The notes under the pieces were generated by a model, which was not told the origin of the DNA, ran no database searches, and saw only the letters and a list, made by a program, of their open reading frames with translations. Shown here one piece after another: positions 1 through 8,412 of a DNA stretch of 64,000 bases. The position numbers and the translations under genes are program-made. Numbering within the stretch: the first letter of the stretch is position 1; every line of letters begins with the position of its first letter. Location: NCBI RefSeq assembly GCF_025154075.1, contig NZ_JAOAMU010000008.1, forward strand, positions 204,964-268,963, written 5' to 3'. The stretch is from Chryseobacterium herbae (lineage in GTDB: Bacteria; Bacteroidota; Bacteroidia; Flavobacteriales; Weeksellaceae).

Positions 1-850
1 CGTAGTCTGCCACTGCAGCGCTGGCAATACCAATATCTACGCGGTCATAAAATTCAAAAACTTTATTCAGCATTTCTTTGGCGGAGGTTACTTTATGAAG
101 TTCAATATTCTTATCATCGGTGGTTTGAGAACTTGGTCCGGAGATCAGAATCACTTTAGCACCTCTTTTTGAAGCTTCTTCAGCAAGCGAGAACCCCATT
201 TTTCCAGAGGAATGATTTCCGATAAACCTTACAGGATCAATAGCTTCATAAGTAGGTCCGGCTGTGATCAGCACAGTTTTTCCTTCAAGGCTTCTGCTAT
301 GATTTTGAGAAGCAAAGAAATTGTCAACGGTTTTAAAAATCGTCTCCGGTTCCGCCATTCTTCCCTGTCCTATCAGACCGCTTGCCAGCTCACCACTTTC
401 TGCCGGAATAATAAAATGTCCGTAATCTTCCGCCATTTCAAGATTCTGTCTGGTAGAAGGATGCGTATACATATCAAGATCCATAGCAGGAGCAATAAAT
501 ATGGGGCATTTCGCAGACATATAGGTGGCAATGACCAAATTATCACACATCCCGTGGATCATTTTGGCTAATGTATTGGCCGTGCACGGAGCAACGATGA
601 TGACATCTGCCCAAAGGGCCATTTCCACATGACTGTTCCAGGTACCGTTATCACTGTAAAAATCTGAATATACAGGTTTTTTTGAAAGCGTTGAAAGACT
701 TAGTTTCGTTACAAACTGTTCTGCATCGGGCGTCATAATCACCTGAACTTCGGCTCCTTTTTTCACAAAATCCCGGATCAGGAAATGAATTTTATAGGCC
801 GCAATTCCTCCAGAAACAGCGATAAGTATCTTTTTACCGGAAACACTCAT
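1..850 (-). CDS. coaBC: Bifunctional CoaBC (phosphopantothenate-cysteine ligase / decarboxylase), C-terminus off the left edge
   Basis: Performs two consecutive steps of coenzyme A synthesis: joining 4'-phosphopantothenate to cysteine (CoaB) and decarboxylating the product with FMN (CoaC). Only the first 283 codons are in the window. From the ATG at 850 the protein reads through the flavoprotein half (SGGIAAYK, the stretch WNSHVEMALWAD with the catalytic His, PCTANT, GQGRM) and then enters the CoaB half (ITAGPTYEAIDPVRF, NHSSGKMG). It lies 123 nt downstream of rpoZ and bamD in the same direction, the usual flavobacterial order, so the three probably form one transcript. Nothing looks damaged; the missing end is a window effect. 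Confidence 0.93.
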   Translation of the reverse strand, partial: MSVSGKKILIAVSGGIAAYKIHFLIRDFVKKGAEVQVIMTPDAEQFVTKLSLSTLSKKPVYSDFYSDNGTWNSHVEMALWADVIIVAPCTANTLAKMIHGMCDNLVIATYMSAKCPIFIAPAMDLDMYTHPSTRQNLEMAEDYGHFIIPAESGELASGLIGQGRMAEPETIFKTVDNFFASQNHSRSLEGKTVLITAGPTYEAIDPVRFIGNHSSGKMGFSLAEEASKRGAKVILISGPSSQTTDDKNIELHKVTSAKEMLNKVFEFYDRVDIGIASAAVADY

Positions 851-973
851 TTAGTTTTAATTTTTGAAATACTAAATTACTTATTTTTTCGCACAAAGAC
901 GGGTACAAACAGACAAAGGTCATAAAAGAATTGAATTCCTTTATGACCTTCATATGATTAAAAACAAAAATAA

Positions 974-1297
974 TTATTTTCTGTCTTCTGTCTTTCTGAA
1001 ATAGATATCTTCATTCAGCCATTCTTCGATAGCAATAGAAGTAGGCTTAGGAAGTTTTTCGTAATGTTTAGAGATTTCAATCTGTTCTCTGTTTTCGAAA
1101 ACTTCTTCCAATGTAGAATTGTGCACAGCAAATTCGTCTAATTTATTGTGAAGTTCCGTACGGATCTCCGCGTTGATCTGCTCTGCTCTCTTTCCCATGA
1201 TAACAATAGCTTCATAGATTGAACCTACTTTATCTTCAATCTTGTCTTTATCGTAAGTAATAGTATTTACTTCTGCTTTTGTATCTTTTACACTCAT
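974..1297 (-). CDS. rpoZ: DNA-directed RNA polymerase omega subunit, Bacteroidota type
   Basis: A 107-residue protein beginning MSVKDTKAEVNTITYDKD. It matches the Bacteroidota omega-type subunit, which supports assembly of RNA polymerase around the beta' subunit. The middle segment IYEAIVIMGKRAEQINAEI corresponds to the conserved omega helix (ALVVAKRARQI in proteobacteria); the C-terminal half is the family-specific extension ending in a short charged tail. It sits between bamD (41 nt upstream) and coaBC, an arrangement recurrent in flavobacteria that supports the call. Sequence similarity to E. coli omega is weak, so the assignment relies on the helix and the neighbours. Confidence 0.85.
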   Translation of the reverse strand: MSVKDTKAEVNTITYDKDKIEDKVGSIYEAIVIMGKRAEQINAEIRTELHNKLDEFAVHNSTLEEVFENREQIEISKHYEKLPKPTSIAIEEWLNEDIYFRKTEDRK

Positions 1298-1338
1298 TTT
1301 GAGAAAATTATTTTATTTTAAGATGGCAAATTTACGAA

Positions 1339-2334
1339 TTATCTTTGGATTTTGAAAGTGGCTGCCGGAGGAGGGGTACTAAGTGCCGCACTGTCCCTCT
1401 GGATCTGCATTGCCTTCTTTTCGTTGCTGATCTGATCTTTGATCTGCTGCTCCGTTTTATTTTTTTCTGCCGTCTTTTCAGCCTCCTTTTTCTGTTTTGC
1501 CGTTAATGTTGCAATTCTTGCTTCCGTTTGTTTTTTTATAACCGCAAAGTTAGCCTTTTCTTTTTCCAGTTTTCCTCTCAGATCTATCGCTGTTTTGGAA
1601 TATTCTGTATTCGGAAGTTCTTTTTCTACCACTTTGGTATAAGCCAAAGCACTTTCTATACGCTCCCCTTTAAGTTCATACACTGATTTTGAAGCCAGTT
1701 CATAACGGGATTTCATGATAAAATCATAGATCTTCGGACGAAGTTTTGTACTTGGAAAATCTTCCAATACATTTTCTAAAGCCACGTTAGCTGCTTTATA
1801 ATCACCCATCTTGAAATACTGTTTTGCATTTTCGTATGCTTTGAACTCTAATTTATAAGACAGTTCATCAATTAGCTGACTGATATTTTTAGATCGCTCA
1901 GAATTAGGATAATTCGTCAGGAAGTCCTGAAGCTCATTGATCGCTGTTTCTGTAGTAGACTGGTCCAAATTATAATCCATAGAACCTTCGTAGTAGCATA
2001 ATGCAGACATGTATGCAGCTTCTTCAGCTCGAGGGTCTTTCGGGAAGTTTACGGCAAAGTTTTTAAACTGATGTCCTGCCAGTTTATAACTCTTGTCATA
2101 ATAATTGGCATAAGCAGTATTAAAACCTACGTTAGGAAAATCATCTGTTCCCGCCACAAGGTTAGTCAACCTGTCATATAGAGCCAATGCATTTTTCCAC
2201 TTCTTTTTGGTAAAATTCTCATTCGCTGCCTTTAAGATTACGTTCTTGTCAGCACTCTTCATTGCTCTTTCCTGCTGGCTTACGCATGAAGAAACAACTG
2301 CTACAGCAAAAAGACCTAAAATATATTTTTTCAT
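1339..2334 (-). CDS. bamD: Outer membrane protein assembly lipoprotein BamD
   Basis: Lipoprotein of the BAM complex, which folds beta-barrel proteins into the outer membrane. The 331-residue product has a lipoprotein signal (MKKYILGLFAVAVVSSC, Cys at 17). TPR-like helix pairs follow over about residues 30-250, including FKNFAVNFPKDPRAEEAAYMS, the hallmark BamD/YfiO stretch, and a repeat-like LQDFLTNYPNSERS. The last 60 residues form a Lys/Glu-rich, probably coiled-coil tail (about 255-315) that E. coli BamD lacks but flavobacterial versions often have. It is first in the bamD-rpoZ-coaBC set. A TATTTTTGC element 49-56 nt upstream could be its -7 box. Confidence 0.9.
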   Translation of the reverse strand: MKKYILGLFAVAVVSSCVSQQERAMKSADKNVILKAANENFTKKKWKNALALYDRLTNLVAGTDDFPNVGFNTAYANYYDKSYKLAGHQFKNFAVNFPKDPRAEEAAYMSALCYYEGSMDYNLDQSTTETAINELQDFLTNYPNSERSKNISQLIDELSYKLEFKAYENAKQYFKMGDYKAANVALENVLEDFPSTKLRPKIYDFIMKSRYELASKSVYELKGERIESALAYTKVVEKELPNTEYSKTAIDLRGKLEKEKANFAVIKKQTEARIATLTAKQKKEAEKTAEKNKTEQQIKDQISNEKKAMQIQRDSAALSTPPPAATFKIQR

Positions 2335-2382
2335 ATAAAAAATTCAACAGTTTTCGGATTCTACAGCCGATTTACTAATTTG

Positions 2383-2390
2383 CAAAAATA
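2383..2390 (-). promoter_or_regulatory. Possible -7 box for bamD
   Basis: Read on the minus strand this is TATTTTTG followed by C, a match to the Bacteroidota -7 consensus TAnnTTTG. A TTG lies upstream at 2403-2405 but only 12 nt away, shorter than the usual 17-23, so the -33 half is not convincing. Confidence 0.4.
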
Positions 2391-2437
2391 TAACTTTTTT
2401 GTCAATAGATTTTTTTTTATGAATATTTAACGTAATT

Positions 2438-3067
2438 TTAGTCTGCAGCGTATCCCAAAATGGCAAAAACACTGAGTAAAAGATTCATTCTTACTTTTTT
2501 CTCCGCTTCTTTTGTATAAGCTTCCTCATTTTTACTTGGCACATACAGCTCATAGAAGTTTTTATTCCGAATGACAAATAATGTAGAACCTATGATCATC
2601 GTAAGGATATCTTCAGGTTTGGGAGTGAAAGTAAATACGCCCGAAGCCACACCCTTTTTAATCACATCATCCAGTTTTTTTACAAACAGCTGATAGAAGT
2701 CCAGCAGCTCGTCTTTTAAATTTTCGGTATGTCTGAGTTCCTGAGTAACGAACCCGTGGAAATAATTGTATTTGAATAATTGGGAAACAATATATTTAAT
2801 GATTTCTCTCAGCTGCATTTCAGGCTTGCCGTCCTTGATGGTATCTGCAAATTCTGAAAAGTTCTCTCTGGTCTTCAGTACCCGGTACTGATAGAGGTAA
2901 GACATCATTTTTTCTTTGGAACCGAAGTAATAGGAAATCATCGCCACATTGATGTTGGCTTTGGAACAGATATCTCTTACAGAAGTCCCCTCATACCCTT
3001 TTTTGGCGATAAGTTCCTCTGCAATATCCAGAATATGGATCTGTTTTTCCGTAAATTTTTTTCTCAT
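2438..3067 (-). CDS. TetR/AcrR family transcriptional regulator
   Basis: A 209-residue TetR-type repressor. The N-terminal helix-turn-helix domain is clear (residues about 5-55: ILDIAEELIAKKGYEGTSVRDICSKANINVAMISYYFGSKEKMMSYLY), followed by an all-helical ligand and dimerisation domain with no recognisable ligand signature. I place the start at the ATG at 3067 (MRKKFTEKQ); a GTG three codons upstream is possible. The divergent intergenic region towards the TatD gene contains a 6-2-6 palindrome (3111-3124) that could be its operator, suggesting autoregulation. The controlled genes cannot be deduced from the sequence. Confidence 0.88.
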   Translation of the reverse strand: MRKKFTEKQIHILDIAEELIAKKGYEGTSVRDICSKANINVAMISYYFGSKEKMMSYLYQYRVLKTRENFSEFADTIKDGKPEMQLREIIKYIVSQLFKYNYFHGFVTQELRHTENLKDELLDFYQLFVKKLDDVIKKGVASGVFTFTPKPEDILTMIIGSTLFVIRNKNFYELYVPSKNEEAYTKEAEKKVRMNLLLSVFAILGYAAD

Positions 3068-3110
3068 GAAGTGCACTTTGAGTAAAGTTAAGAAATTTTT
3101 AACACATTTA

Positions 3111-3124
3111 TAAACGTTCGTTTA
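3111..3124. promoter_or_regulatory. Putative TetR operator palindrome
   Basis: TAAACG-TT-CGTTTA is a perfect 6-bp inverted repeat with a 2-bp centre, lying 44 nt before the TetR start and 42 nt before the divergent TatD start. Short palindromes in such divergent gaps are typical TetR binding sites. Binding is inferred only. Confidence 0.5.
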
Positions 3125-3165
3125 ATAATTTTAAATTAATTTTCTGAATAATCGTACTTTTGTTA

Positions 3166-3792
3166 ATGGATCTTTTTGATTTTCACCACCATAAGAAGAA
3201 TACAGCCTATGGGATTTACAATATAGACTTCGGAACGGCTCCCCCGGAATCGCCCTATTCTATAGGTATACATCCTAAAGATATCGCTGTGGATTCTGTG
3301 GAGCAGCAGTTCAGCTGGCTGGAATCAAATATCACCGAAAACTGTCTGGCCATCGGAGAATGCGGGCTAGACTCTATAGTTCAGATTCCTCAAAAGATCC
3401 AGGAACAGATTTTTTTAAGACAGGTCCTTATTTCCAACGAGATCAAAAAACCTTTGATCATTCACTGTGTAAGAAAGTTTTATGAAGTGATTTCTTTTAA
3501 AAAGAAAGCCACCCAGGCCGTTATTATTCATGGTTTCAACAAAAAGGAACGCATTGCTGAAGACCTGCTGAAAAATAATTTTTATTTGAGTTTTGGAAAA
3601 GCTGTTTTGTATCATTTATCTTTGCAGGAAATTGTAAAGAAAACACCCTTAGATAAAATCTTTTTAGAAACTGATAATGAATGCTTTAATATTGAAGAAT
3701 TGTATTCAAAAGTTTCGGAGTTAAAGGGAATTTCTTTAGAAAAACTGAACGAACAGATTTTAGAAAATTTAGACACGATAAAGAATGGATAA
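3166..3792 (+). CDS. TatD family metal-dependent hydrolase (putative DNase)
   Basis: A 208-residue TIM-barrel amidohydrolase of the TatD family, metal-dependent phosphoesterases associated with DNA 3'-end processing. Expected metal ligands are present in order: HxH near the N-terminus (FDFHHH), the Glu of IGECGLDS, His in IIHCVRKF, His in VIIHGFN and the Asp of LETDNE. It is shorter than the usual 255-265 residues because several barrel segments are compact, as in other flavobacterial copies. The ATG at 3166 is preferred over an in-frame TTG at 3160. Its 3' end overlaps tcdA by 8 nt, so the two are translationally linked. Confidence 0.85.
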   Translation: MDLFDFHHHKKNTAYGIYNIDFGTAPPESPYSIGIHPKDIAVDSVEQQFSWLESNITENCLAIGECGLDSIVQIPQKIQEQIFLRQVLISNEIKKPLIIHCVRKFYEVISFKKKATQAVIIHGFNKKERIAEDLLKNNFYLSFGKAVLYHLSLQEIVKKTPLDKIFLETDNECFNIEELYSKVSELKGISLEKLNEQILENLDTIKNG

Positions 3793-4510
3793 GTACTGGC
3801 TGGAGAGAACGGAGCTCCTGATGAAAGAAGAAGGACTGGAAAAGCTTAATAAGGCTAATGTCCTGGTCATAGGTTTAGGAGGCGTAGGTTCTTTCGCTGC
3901 GGAATTCTTGGCCAGAGCAGGTGTGGGACACATGACGATTGTAGACGGCGACACCGTAGACATCACGAACATCAACAGGCAGCTTCCGGCATTGCGCTCA
4001 ACGGTAGGACAGCATAAAGTAGAAGTAGTGGCTGAAAGGCTTCTGGACATCAACCCGGATCTTAAATTAGTCAAGATCAATGAATTCCTGAATCCGGAAA
4101 GAATGGATGAAGTTCTCGATTCTGACAAGTTCAATTATATTTTAGACTGTATCGACAGCGTTACCCCAAAACTGTTTTTAATTAAGGCCGCCAAAAGAAG
4201 AAAAATAAAACTGGTGAGTTCTATGGGAGCCGGTGGAAAAACAGATCCAAGTAAGGTGATGGTAAGAGATATCAGCAAAACTCAGAACTGTTTCCTTGCA
4301 AGACAAATCAGAAAAAGACTTAAAAAAGAAAATATCAACAAAGGTTTCAGATGTGTATTCTCCAATGAACTTCAACAGGAGGAAAGTCTGAAACTAACGG
4401 ACGGGGCCAATTATAAAAGGTCTTTCTACGGCACTATCAGCTATATTCCTGCGATCTTCGGGTTGTATGCAGCCGCTGAAGTGATAAATTATTTAGTGAA
4501 ACAAGATTAA
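3785..4510 (+). CDS. tcdA: tRNA threonylcarbamoyladenosine dehydratase (ThiF/E1-like)
   Basis: ATP-dependent enzyme that cyclises t6A37 to ct6A in ANN-decoding tRNAs. The 241-residue protein has the E1-like Rossmann start (VIGLGGVGSFAAEFLARAGVG, about residues 27-47), the nucleotide and adenylation motif DGDTVDITNINRQ, and MGAGGKTDPS around residue 147, all characteristic of TcdA/CsdL rather than ThiF or MoeB. The shorter C-terminus is normal for Bacteroidota. It overlaps the TatD gene upstream and shares one base with the rnpA start (TAATG), so all three genes are likely cotranscribed. Confidence 0.88.
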   Translation: MDKYWLERTELLMKEEGLEKLNKANVLVIGLGGVGSFAAEFLARAGVGHMTIVDGDTVDITNINRQLPALRSTVGQHKVEVVAERLLDINPDLKLVKINEFLNPERMDEVLDSDKFNYILDCIDSVTPKLFLIKAAKRRKIKLVSSMGAGGKTDPSKVMVRDISKTQNCFLARQIRKRLKKENINKGFRCVFSNELQQEESLKLTDGANYKRSFYGTISYIPAIFGLYAAAEVINYLVKQD

Positions 4511-4881
4511 TGAACTATACGTACTCCAGAGAAGAAAAACTCAAGAAAAACACTGAGATTGCTTTACTTTTTGACAAAGGTAAATGGAGGACCTGTGGAA
4601 ATCTAAGAATTATCATTCTGAAAGATAAACCTAATCTGCAGGTAGACAGCCATAAATTTGGAGTTTCTGTTTCTAAAAGATATTTTAAGAAAGCCGTGCA
4701 CAGAAATCGTGTAAAAAGGCTTTTAAGAGAATGTTATCGTCTGAATAAGGATTTATTTAAAGAAGCTTTCGGAGAAAAAACGCTGGCGATGATGTTTTGG
4801 GTTTCGCCTGAAATGCCGGCTAAGTTTCAGGATGTAGAGGAGCAGTTTATTAAGCTGTGCCAGATGCAGAAAAGACCCTAA
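4510..4881 (+). CDS. rnpA: Ribonuclease P protein component
   Basis: Protein subunit of RNase P, which trims the 5' leaders of pre-tRNAs together with the RnpB RNA. The 123-residue basic protein carries the family signature in FGVSVSKRYFKKAVHRNRVKRLLRE (RNR box near residue 62) and the typical N-terminal SREEKLKKNTEIALLFDKG. The start codon overlaps the tcdA stop by one base. It is not next to rpmH, unlike many bacteria but commonly so in flavobacteria. Confidence 0.93.
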   Translation: MNYTYSREEKLKKNTEIALLFDKGKWRTCGNLRIIILKDKPNLQVDSHKFGVSVSKRYFKKAVHRNRVKRLLRECYRLNKDLFKEAFGEKTLAMMFWVSPEMPAKFQDVEEQFIKLCQMQKRP

Positions 4882-5185
4882 TAATGGAGCAATGGAGCAG
4901 TGTAACAGTTTACCAATGAAATTAACAATGCGTAAAATGTGAGACTGTTTAATTAGTTGTTCTTTTATTTTTTCCCACGGATTACACAGAATACACAGAT
5001 GAGGAGTGGGAAATAAATGTTCCTTCTCCAAATATGTCAGCATTCTATTTTTGTTTCGGATGCAAGAAATTTTATCAATGAATGTCGGTATTTGTGTATT
5101 AAAAAAATGATAGAGGTTTAAATTTTTATAAAAGGCTTGCATAGTTTTTGTAATTTTAGGGAAAACAATAAATCTGAAAATTAAA
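4882..5185. other. Non-coding gap with a dispersed-repeat-like palindrome
   Basis: No convincing gene. It contains a pair of 8-nt inverted arms, TTTCCCAC (4971-4978) and GTGGGAAA (5006-5013), around a direct near-repeat (ATTACACAG, ATACACAG). It looks like a degraded intergenic repeat. The minus-strand reading frame over 4753-5142 has no family resemblance and overlaps rnpA. Confidence 0.5.
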
Positions 5186-5794
5186 ATGTTAGATCATATT
5201 CCCTACCTCTCTTACGTACTCAGTGCCTTTATCGGTATCGGACTGGCTGCGGCAACAGGCTTCAGAGTTTTTCTGCCGATGTTTGCGGTAAGCCTTGCGT
5301 CTTATTTTCACTGGATTCCGATGAATGAGCATTTTGAATGGCTTTCGGGGCTTCCTGTGCTTATTACGACCGGCATTGCCACTATTGCTGAAATTTTAAC
5401 CTATTATATTCCTTTTGTAGATCATTTGCTGGATACCATCTCGGTCCCTCTGGCTACTGTAGCGGGCTCTGTTTTATTTGCCAGCCAGTTTGCAGATTTG
5501 GGAACTTTTCCACAGTGGGGCCTTGCGCTGATTGCCGGCGGAGGAACTGCAGCCACGATAAGTTCGGGTTTTGCGGGGATACGGGCGGCTTCTACCGCTA
5601 CCACGGGTGGTTTGGGAAATTCGGTGGTGGGAACTACTGAAACGGCTGGAGCAGGCATTATGTCTATACTGGCGATGGTTGCGCCGGTAATTGCCGCAAT
5701 ATTTGCCATTATTCTGATTATTCTTGTGGTTATTTTCGGTAGGAAAGCGTGGCGTAAGTTGCGTAGTCTCAAAAATAAACCTGATCATATATAA
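5186..5794 (+). CDS. DUF4126 family integral membrane protein
   Basis: A 202-residue inner-membrane protein of the DUF4126 family, function unknown. The start IGLAAATGFRVFLPMFAVSLAS (residues about 17-38) and GGGTAATISSGFAGIRAASTATTGGLGN (about 113-140) are the family's characteristic Gly/Ala-rich blocks. I see four to five hydrophobic segments; the last (VAPVIAAIFAIILIILVVIFG, about 166-186) is followed by a basic cytoplasmic tail. It stands alone between rnpA and a convergent operon, with a shared terminator just downstream. Confidence 0.82.
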   Translation: MLDHIPYLSYVLSAFIGIGLAAATGFRVFLPMFAVSLASYFHWIPMNEHFEWLSGLPVLITTGIATIAEILTYYIPFVDHLLDTISVPLATVAGSVLFASQFADLGTFPQWGLALIAGGGTAATISSGFAGIRAASTATTGGLGNSVVGTTETAGAGIMSILAMVAPVIAAIFAIILIILVVIFGRKAWRKLRSLKNKPDHI

Positions 5795-5801
5795 AAAAAT
5801 G

Positions 5802-5834
5802 AAAGGCCGAACACCTCTGTGATCAGCCTTTTTT
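5802..5834. terminator. Rho-independent terminator, probably bidirectional
   Basis: Arms AAAGGC (5802-5807) and GCCTTT (5826-5831) with a run of T on the plus strand and of A on the other side. It lies between convergent genes (DUF4126 and the Glu-rich TPR protein). Confidence 0.6.
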
Positions 5835-5852
5835 ATATCTTTTGCATCAGGA

Positions 5853-7889
5853 TTAACCTTTGCTTCTGAAATCTTTTATCTCCTTGATTTTGGTTTGGAA
5901 ATGTTCTTTTTTCTCAGGATTTTTCTTGATCAGAATTTCAAATGCCTTGATGGCTTTAGTATAGAGTTTCTGCTCAAAATACAGGTTAGCCAGCGTTTCC
6001 GTCATTAAATGTGAAATATCATCATTCTTTTCTCTGACAACATACGTGCTTTCATCTCTTAACTGACTAATCTTAGGATTGTTTTCAATAAAGGCTTCGA
6101 TAACCTTTTCCTGAATAGGTACTACTTCTTTTTTCTCTACAACAACCTCTTCTTCTGTCGGTCTGTCTATTTTAAGCCAGCTCTGCCATGTGTTGATAAA
6201 CCCGGGAACATTGCTGTCAGATGGTGTCTGTGTAGTATTTTGAGCTTTAACTTCCTGAACGGGCTCTTCTGCTTGTATGTTTTCTTTTTCTCTTTTTTCT
6301 ACGGATAAACTTGAGATATCTGAACCGAAGAAAGAAACATTCATCACCGGAGCTTCTCCTTTTGATATTTTTATTTCAGTAGCTTCTTCTGCATTCTTTG
6401 CCTCTTCATGCTGTTCTTCTGCCGTTTCAGGCGTTTCTTCTGCAACAGGTGCAAGATGCTCTTCCGAAACTATTTCAGATTCTTTTTGAGGCTCTTCGAT
6501 CGTTTCTACAGCAGGAATCTCTTCCGGTGTCGGAGCTTCAGTTTTTGGAGTGGGAGCTCTTTGTTCTTTGGAGATCATAGAATCCGGTACATTAGATTCC
6601 AGGCTCATCGGTTTCCATGCGGAGACTTCCTGAGCGAAGATCTTCTGTTCTTCCGGTTTTTCTTCTTCTATTACTGTCGGCTCTTCGTTTTGTATAGGCT
6701 GTTCTGTAGTCTCTACTTCTTTTTCAGGAATAGATTCTTCAGCAGTTTTTGGTTCTTCTTTTTCAGTGGACCAGAAGTGGAAATTCTGTGTTTCGGCAAA
6801 ACTGATTTCGTGATCGGCAGTTTCAGGCTCCTCATTGTCAACTTTTGGAGCTGACTGAGCTTCTTTCATTTTCTTTTCTACCTCTTCGATCAGGCGTCTC
6901 ATTTCTTCCTCATGCTTATTGACATTCGGTTTGGAAACTTCCGCAATTACAGCTTCATCATCACTGTTTGCCTGGATTTTAACATCCGGAAGGAATTCAT
7001 CCATTCCATGGAAACTGATTTCGGCATGCGGTTCATCTGCATTTCCGGTTTCATCAATGATTTCAGAATCCTGCTCTGCTTCAACGGTTACTGGCTCTTC
7101 AACAATTGGTTTCTCTTCTTCTTCCTCTGTAACTTCTGTTTCCGGTACTATTGTTTCTACCTCATGGAAACTTACCTCTTCCTCTTTATCGATTTCCTGT
7201 TCTTCGGCAGGTTCTTCGATTTGATCTTCATCAATAATCAATTCGGGAGTGAATTCTACTCCGGCTTCTGAATCTTCTGACTGTTCATTCTCTTGTGCTT
7301 CCGGCTCCTGTACAGTCTCTTCTTTAAGATCTTCTGTAACAGCTTCCGTTTTTTGGGTCACGATTACGCCTGATTCCATTGTGGATTCAAGGTCTATAAT
7401 GTCTGAATGGGTTTCATCAAGAAAGTTTTCTTCGCCTTCAAAAAGAATTCTGTTTCTCTCTCCATTCACATGGATATGTCTGATCTCCTGAACAGGCGGG
7501 ATCATAGATGCCGCTGCCTCATACTGATCCTGCTTTTTATCGGAAGCCTCTTCTCTTTTTATAGGGAAAGCTTTGTCTTTGTAGGAATATTTTACAGCCT
7601 TTTCGGTGGTTTTGGAAGACTGTTTTTCTTCTGCCGTTTCAGGCTTTGGTTCGCGCTGGATCTTCCCGTTGATCAGCTGATAAAGAAGTTTTTTATCGGT
7701 GGTATAGGCCGCCGTTGTAGAAAGTTCTTTCTGATAGTTTTCTTTATCATAAAGGTGTACCCCAAACAAATGAAGTGCCCTGATGTTCTGAACATAAGGA
7801 AAAGCATGGATTTCTTCTTTCAAAAGACCGAGATCTTCTGACTGAATATTTTTGGGGTTCTTTAATAATTCTAAAACTCTGGGATTCAT
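5853..7889 (-). CDS. Glu-rich TPR-containing protein, last gene of the LptE operon
   Basis: A 678-residue protein of unknown function. Residues 1-75 form a helical N-terminal domain (MNPRVLELLKNPKNIQSEDLGLLKEEIHAFPYVQNIRALHL is its opening, broken here at position 20 by my quoting only its ends: MNPRVLELL and RALHLFGVHLY). Residues about 130-560 are low-complexity and very acidic, dominated by Glu, Pro, Val and Thr. The C-terminal 70 residues return to a folded TPR pair (HLMTETLANLYFEQKLYTKA, then IKAFEILIKKNPEKK). It has no signal peptide. It starts 1 nt after the LptE stop and must be cotranscribed. Several plus-strand Ser/Phe-rich frames here are mirror images of its Glu/Lys codons. Confidence 0.8.
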   Translation of the reverse strand: MNPRVLELLKNPKNIQSEDLGLLKEEIHAFPYVQNIRALHLFGVHLYDKENYQKELSTTAAYTTDKKLLYQLINGKIQREPKPETAEEKQSSKTTEKAVKYSYKDKAFPIKREEASDKKQDQYEAAASMIPPVQEIRHIHVNGERNRILFEGEENFLDETHSDIIDLESTMESGVIVTQKTEAVTEDLKEETVQEPEAQENEQSEDSEAGVEFTPELIIDEDQIEEPAEEQEIDKEEEVSFHEVETIVPETEVTEEEEEKPIVEEPVTVEAEQDSEIIDETGNADEPHAEISFHGMDEFLPDVKIQANSDDEAVIAEVSKPNVNKHEEEMRRLIEEVEKKMKEAQSAPKVDNEEPETADHEISFAETQNFHFWSTEKEEPKTAEESIPEKEVETTEQPIQNEEPTVIEEEKPEEQKIFAQEVSAWKPMSLESNVPDSMISKEQRAPTPKTEAPTPEEIPAVETIEEPQKESEIVSEEHLAPVAEETPETAEEQHEEAKNAEEATEIKISKGEAPVMNVSFFGSDISSLSVEKREKENIQAEEPVQEVKAQNTTQTPSDSNVPGFINTWQSWLKIDRPTEEEVVVEKKEVVPIQEKVIEAFIENNPKISQLRDESTYVVREKNDDISHLMTETLANLYFEQKLYTKAIKAFEILIKKNPEKKEHFQTKIKEIKDFRSKG

Positions 7890-7890
7890 C

Positions 7891-8412
7891 TTACCAATTG
7901 GCTACAATATCGTTAAATATCTTGTTAATAATTCTGTCTGTCACAAGCTTCACCTGGGAAGCTTCTATCTGACTCTGCGTCAGGTCACTGTTGAAAACCG
8001 CTTCATCCGTATAGGTCCTGTCGAAACTGGAATCCGGATGTATTTTGTTTTCGTAATGTACTTTTACACTGATCGTCAGTTTGCTCTGTGCCTGCTGTAC
8101 CACACCACCTGAAGGGTTTGTGGATGTATTGGAACTGATCGTAGTAGGTGAGAAACCGTAGTCGGAAATTTCACCTTCTATCAAAATATCAGGATTTGAT
8201 TTTGTTCCTTTTAAAGTGGTTCTCTGCAGGAATCTGTTCTGGATATCCGTAGAAAACTGCTGGGAAAGAGTAGGGTTTACAAGTGCTGCATTGTTCGGAA
8301 ATTCATTGATCTGAACGGTCTTTTCATCCGTCAGTGAAGATCCTGTAAAAGAGTAACACTGATGAAACAGCGAAAGAATGACCAACCCGAATATTATTTT
8401 TAATTTACTCAT
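7891..8412 (-). CDS. lptE: LptE-like LPS assembly lipoprotein
   Basis: Probable partner of the outer-membrane LPS translocon LptD. The 173-residue protein has a signal peptide with a possible lipidation Cys (SLFHQCYSF, Cys about 19); the lipobox is imperfect. The folded part starts with FTGSSLTDEKTVQINEFPN and contains LVNPTLSQQFSTDIQNRFLQR and the ILIEGEISDY strand, the pattern of flavobacterial LptE proteins. The start overlaps the upstream membrane-protein stop by 4 nt (ATGA). Position after a sigma-54 activator is the usual flavobacterial context. Confidence 0.8.
   Translation of the reverse strand: MSKLKIIFGLVILSLFHQCYSFTGSSLTDEKTVQINEFPNNAALVNPTLSQQFSTDIQNRFLQRTTLKGTKSNPDILIEGEISDYGFSPTTISSNTSTNPSGGVVQQAQSKLTISVKVHYENKIHPDSSFDRTYTDEAVFNSDLTQSQIEASQVKLVTDRIINKIFNDIVANW

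Noticed and set aside
212..571. Plus-strand open frame of 119 codons
   Set aside because: It is antisense to coaBC, whose motifs are complete on the other strand.
4753..5142. Minus-strand frame of 129 codons
   Set aside because: It overlaps rnpA, has no signal or motif and covers an AT-rich repeat-like gap.
6277..7841. Several long plus-strand frames rich in Ser, Phe and Leu
   Set aside because: They mirror the Glu/Lys/Thr-rich low-complexity codons of the minus-strand TPR protein and have no family resemblance.
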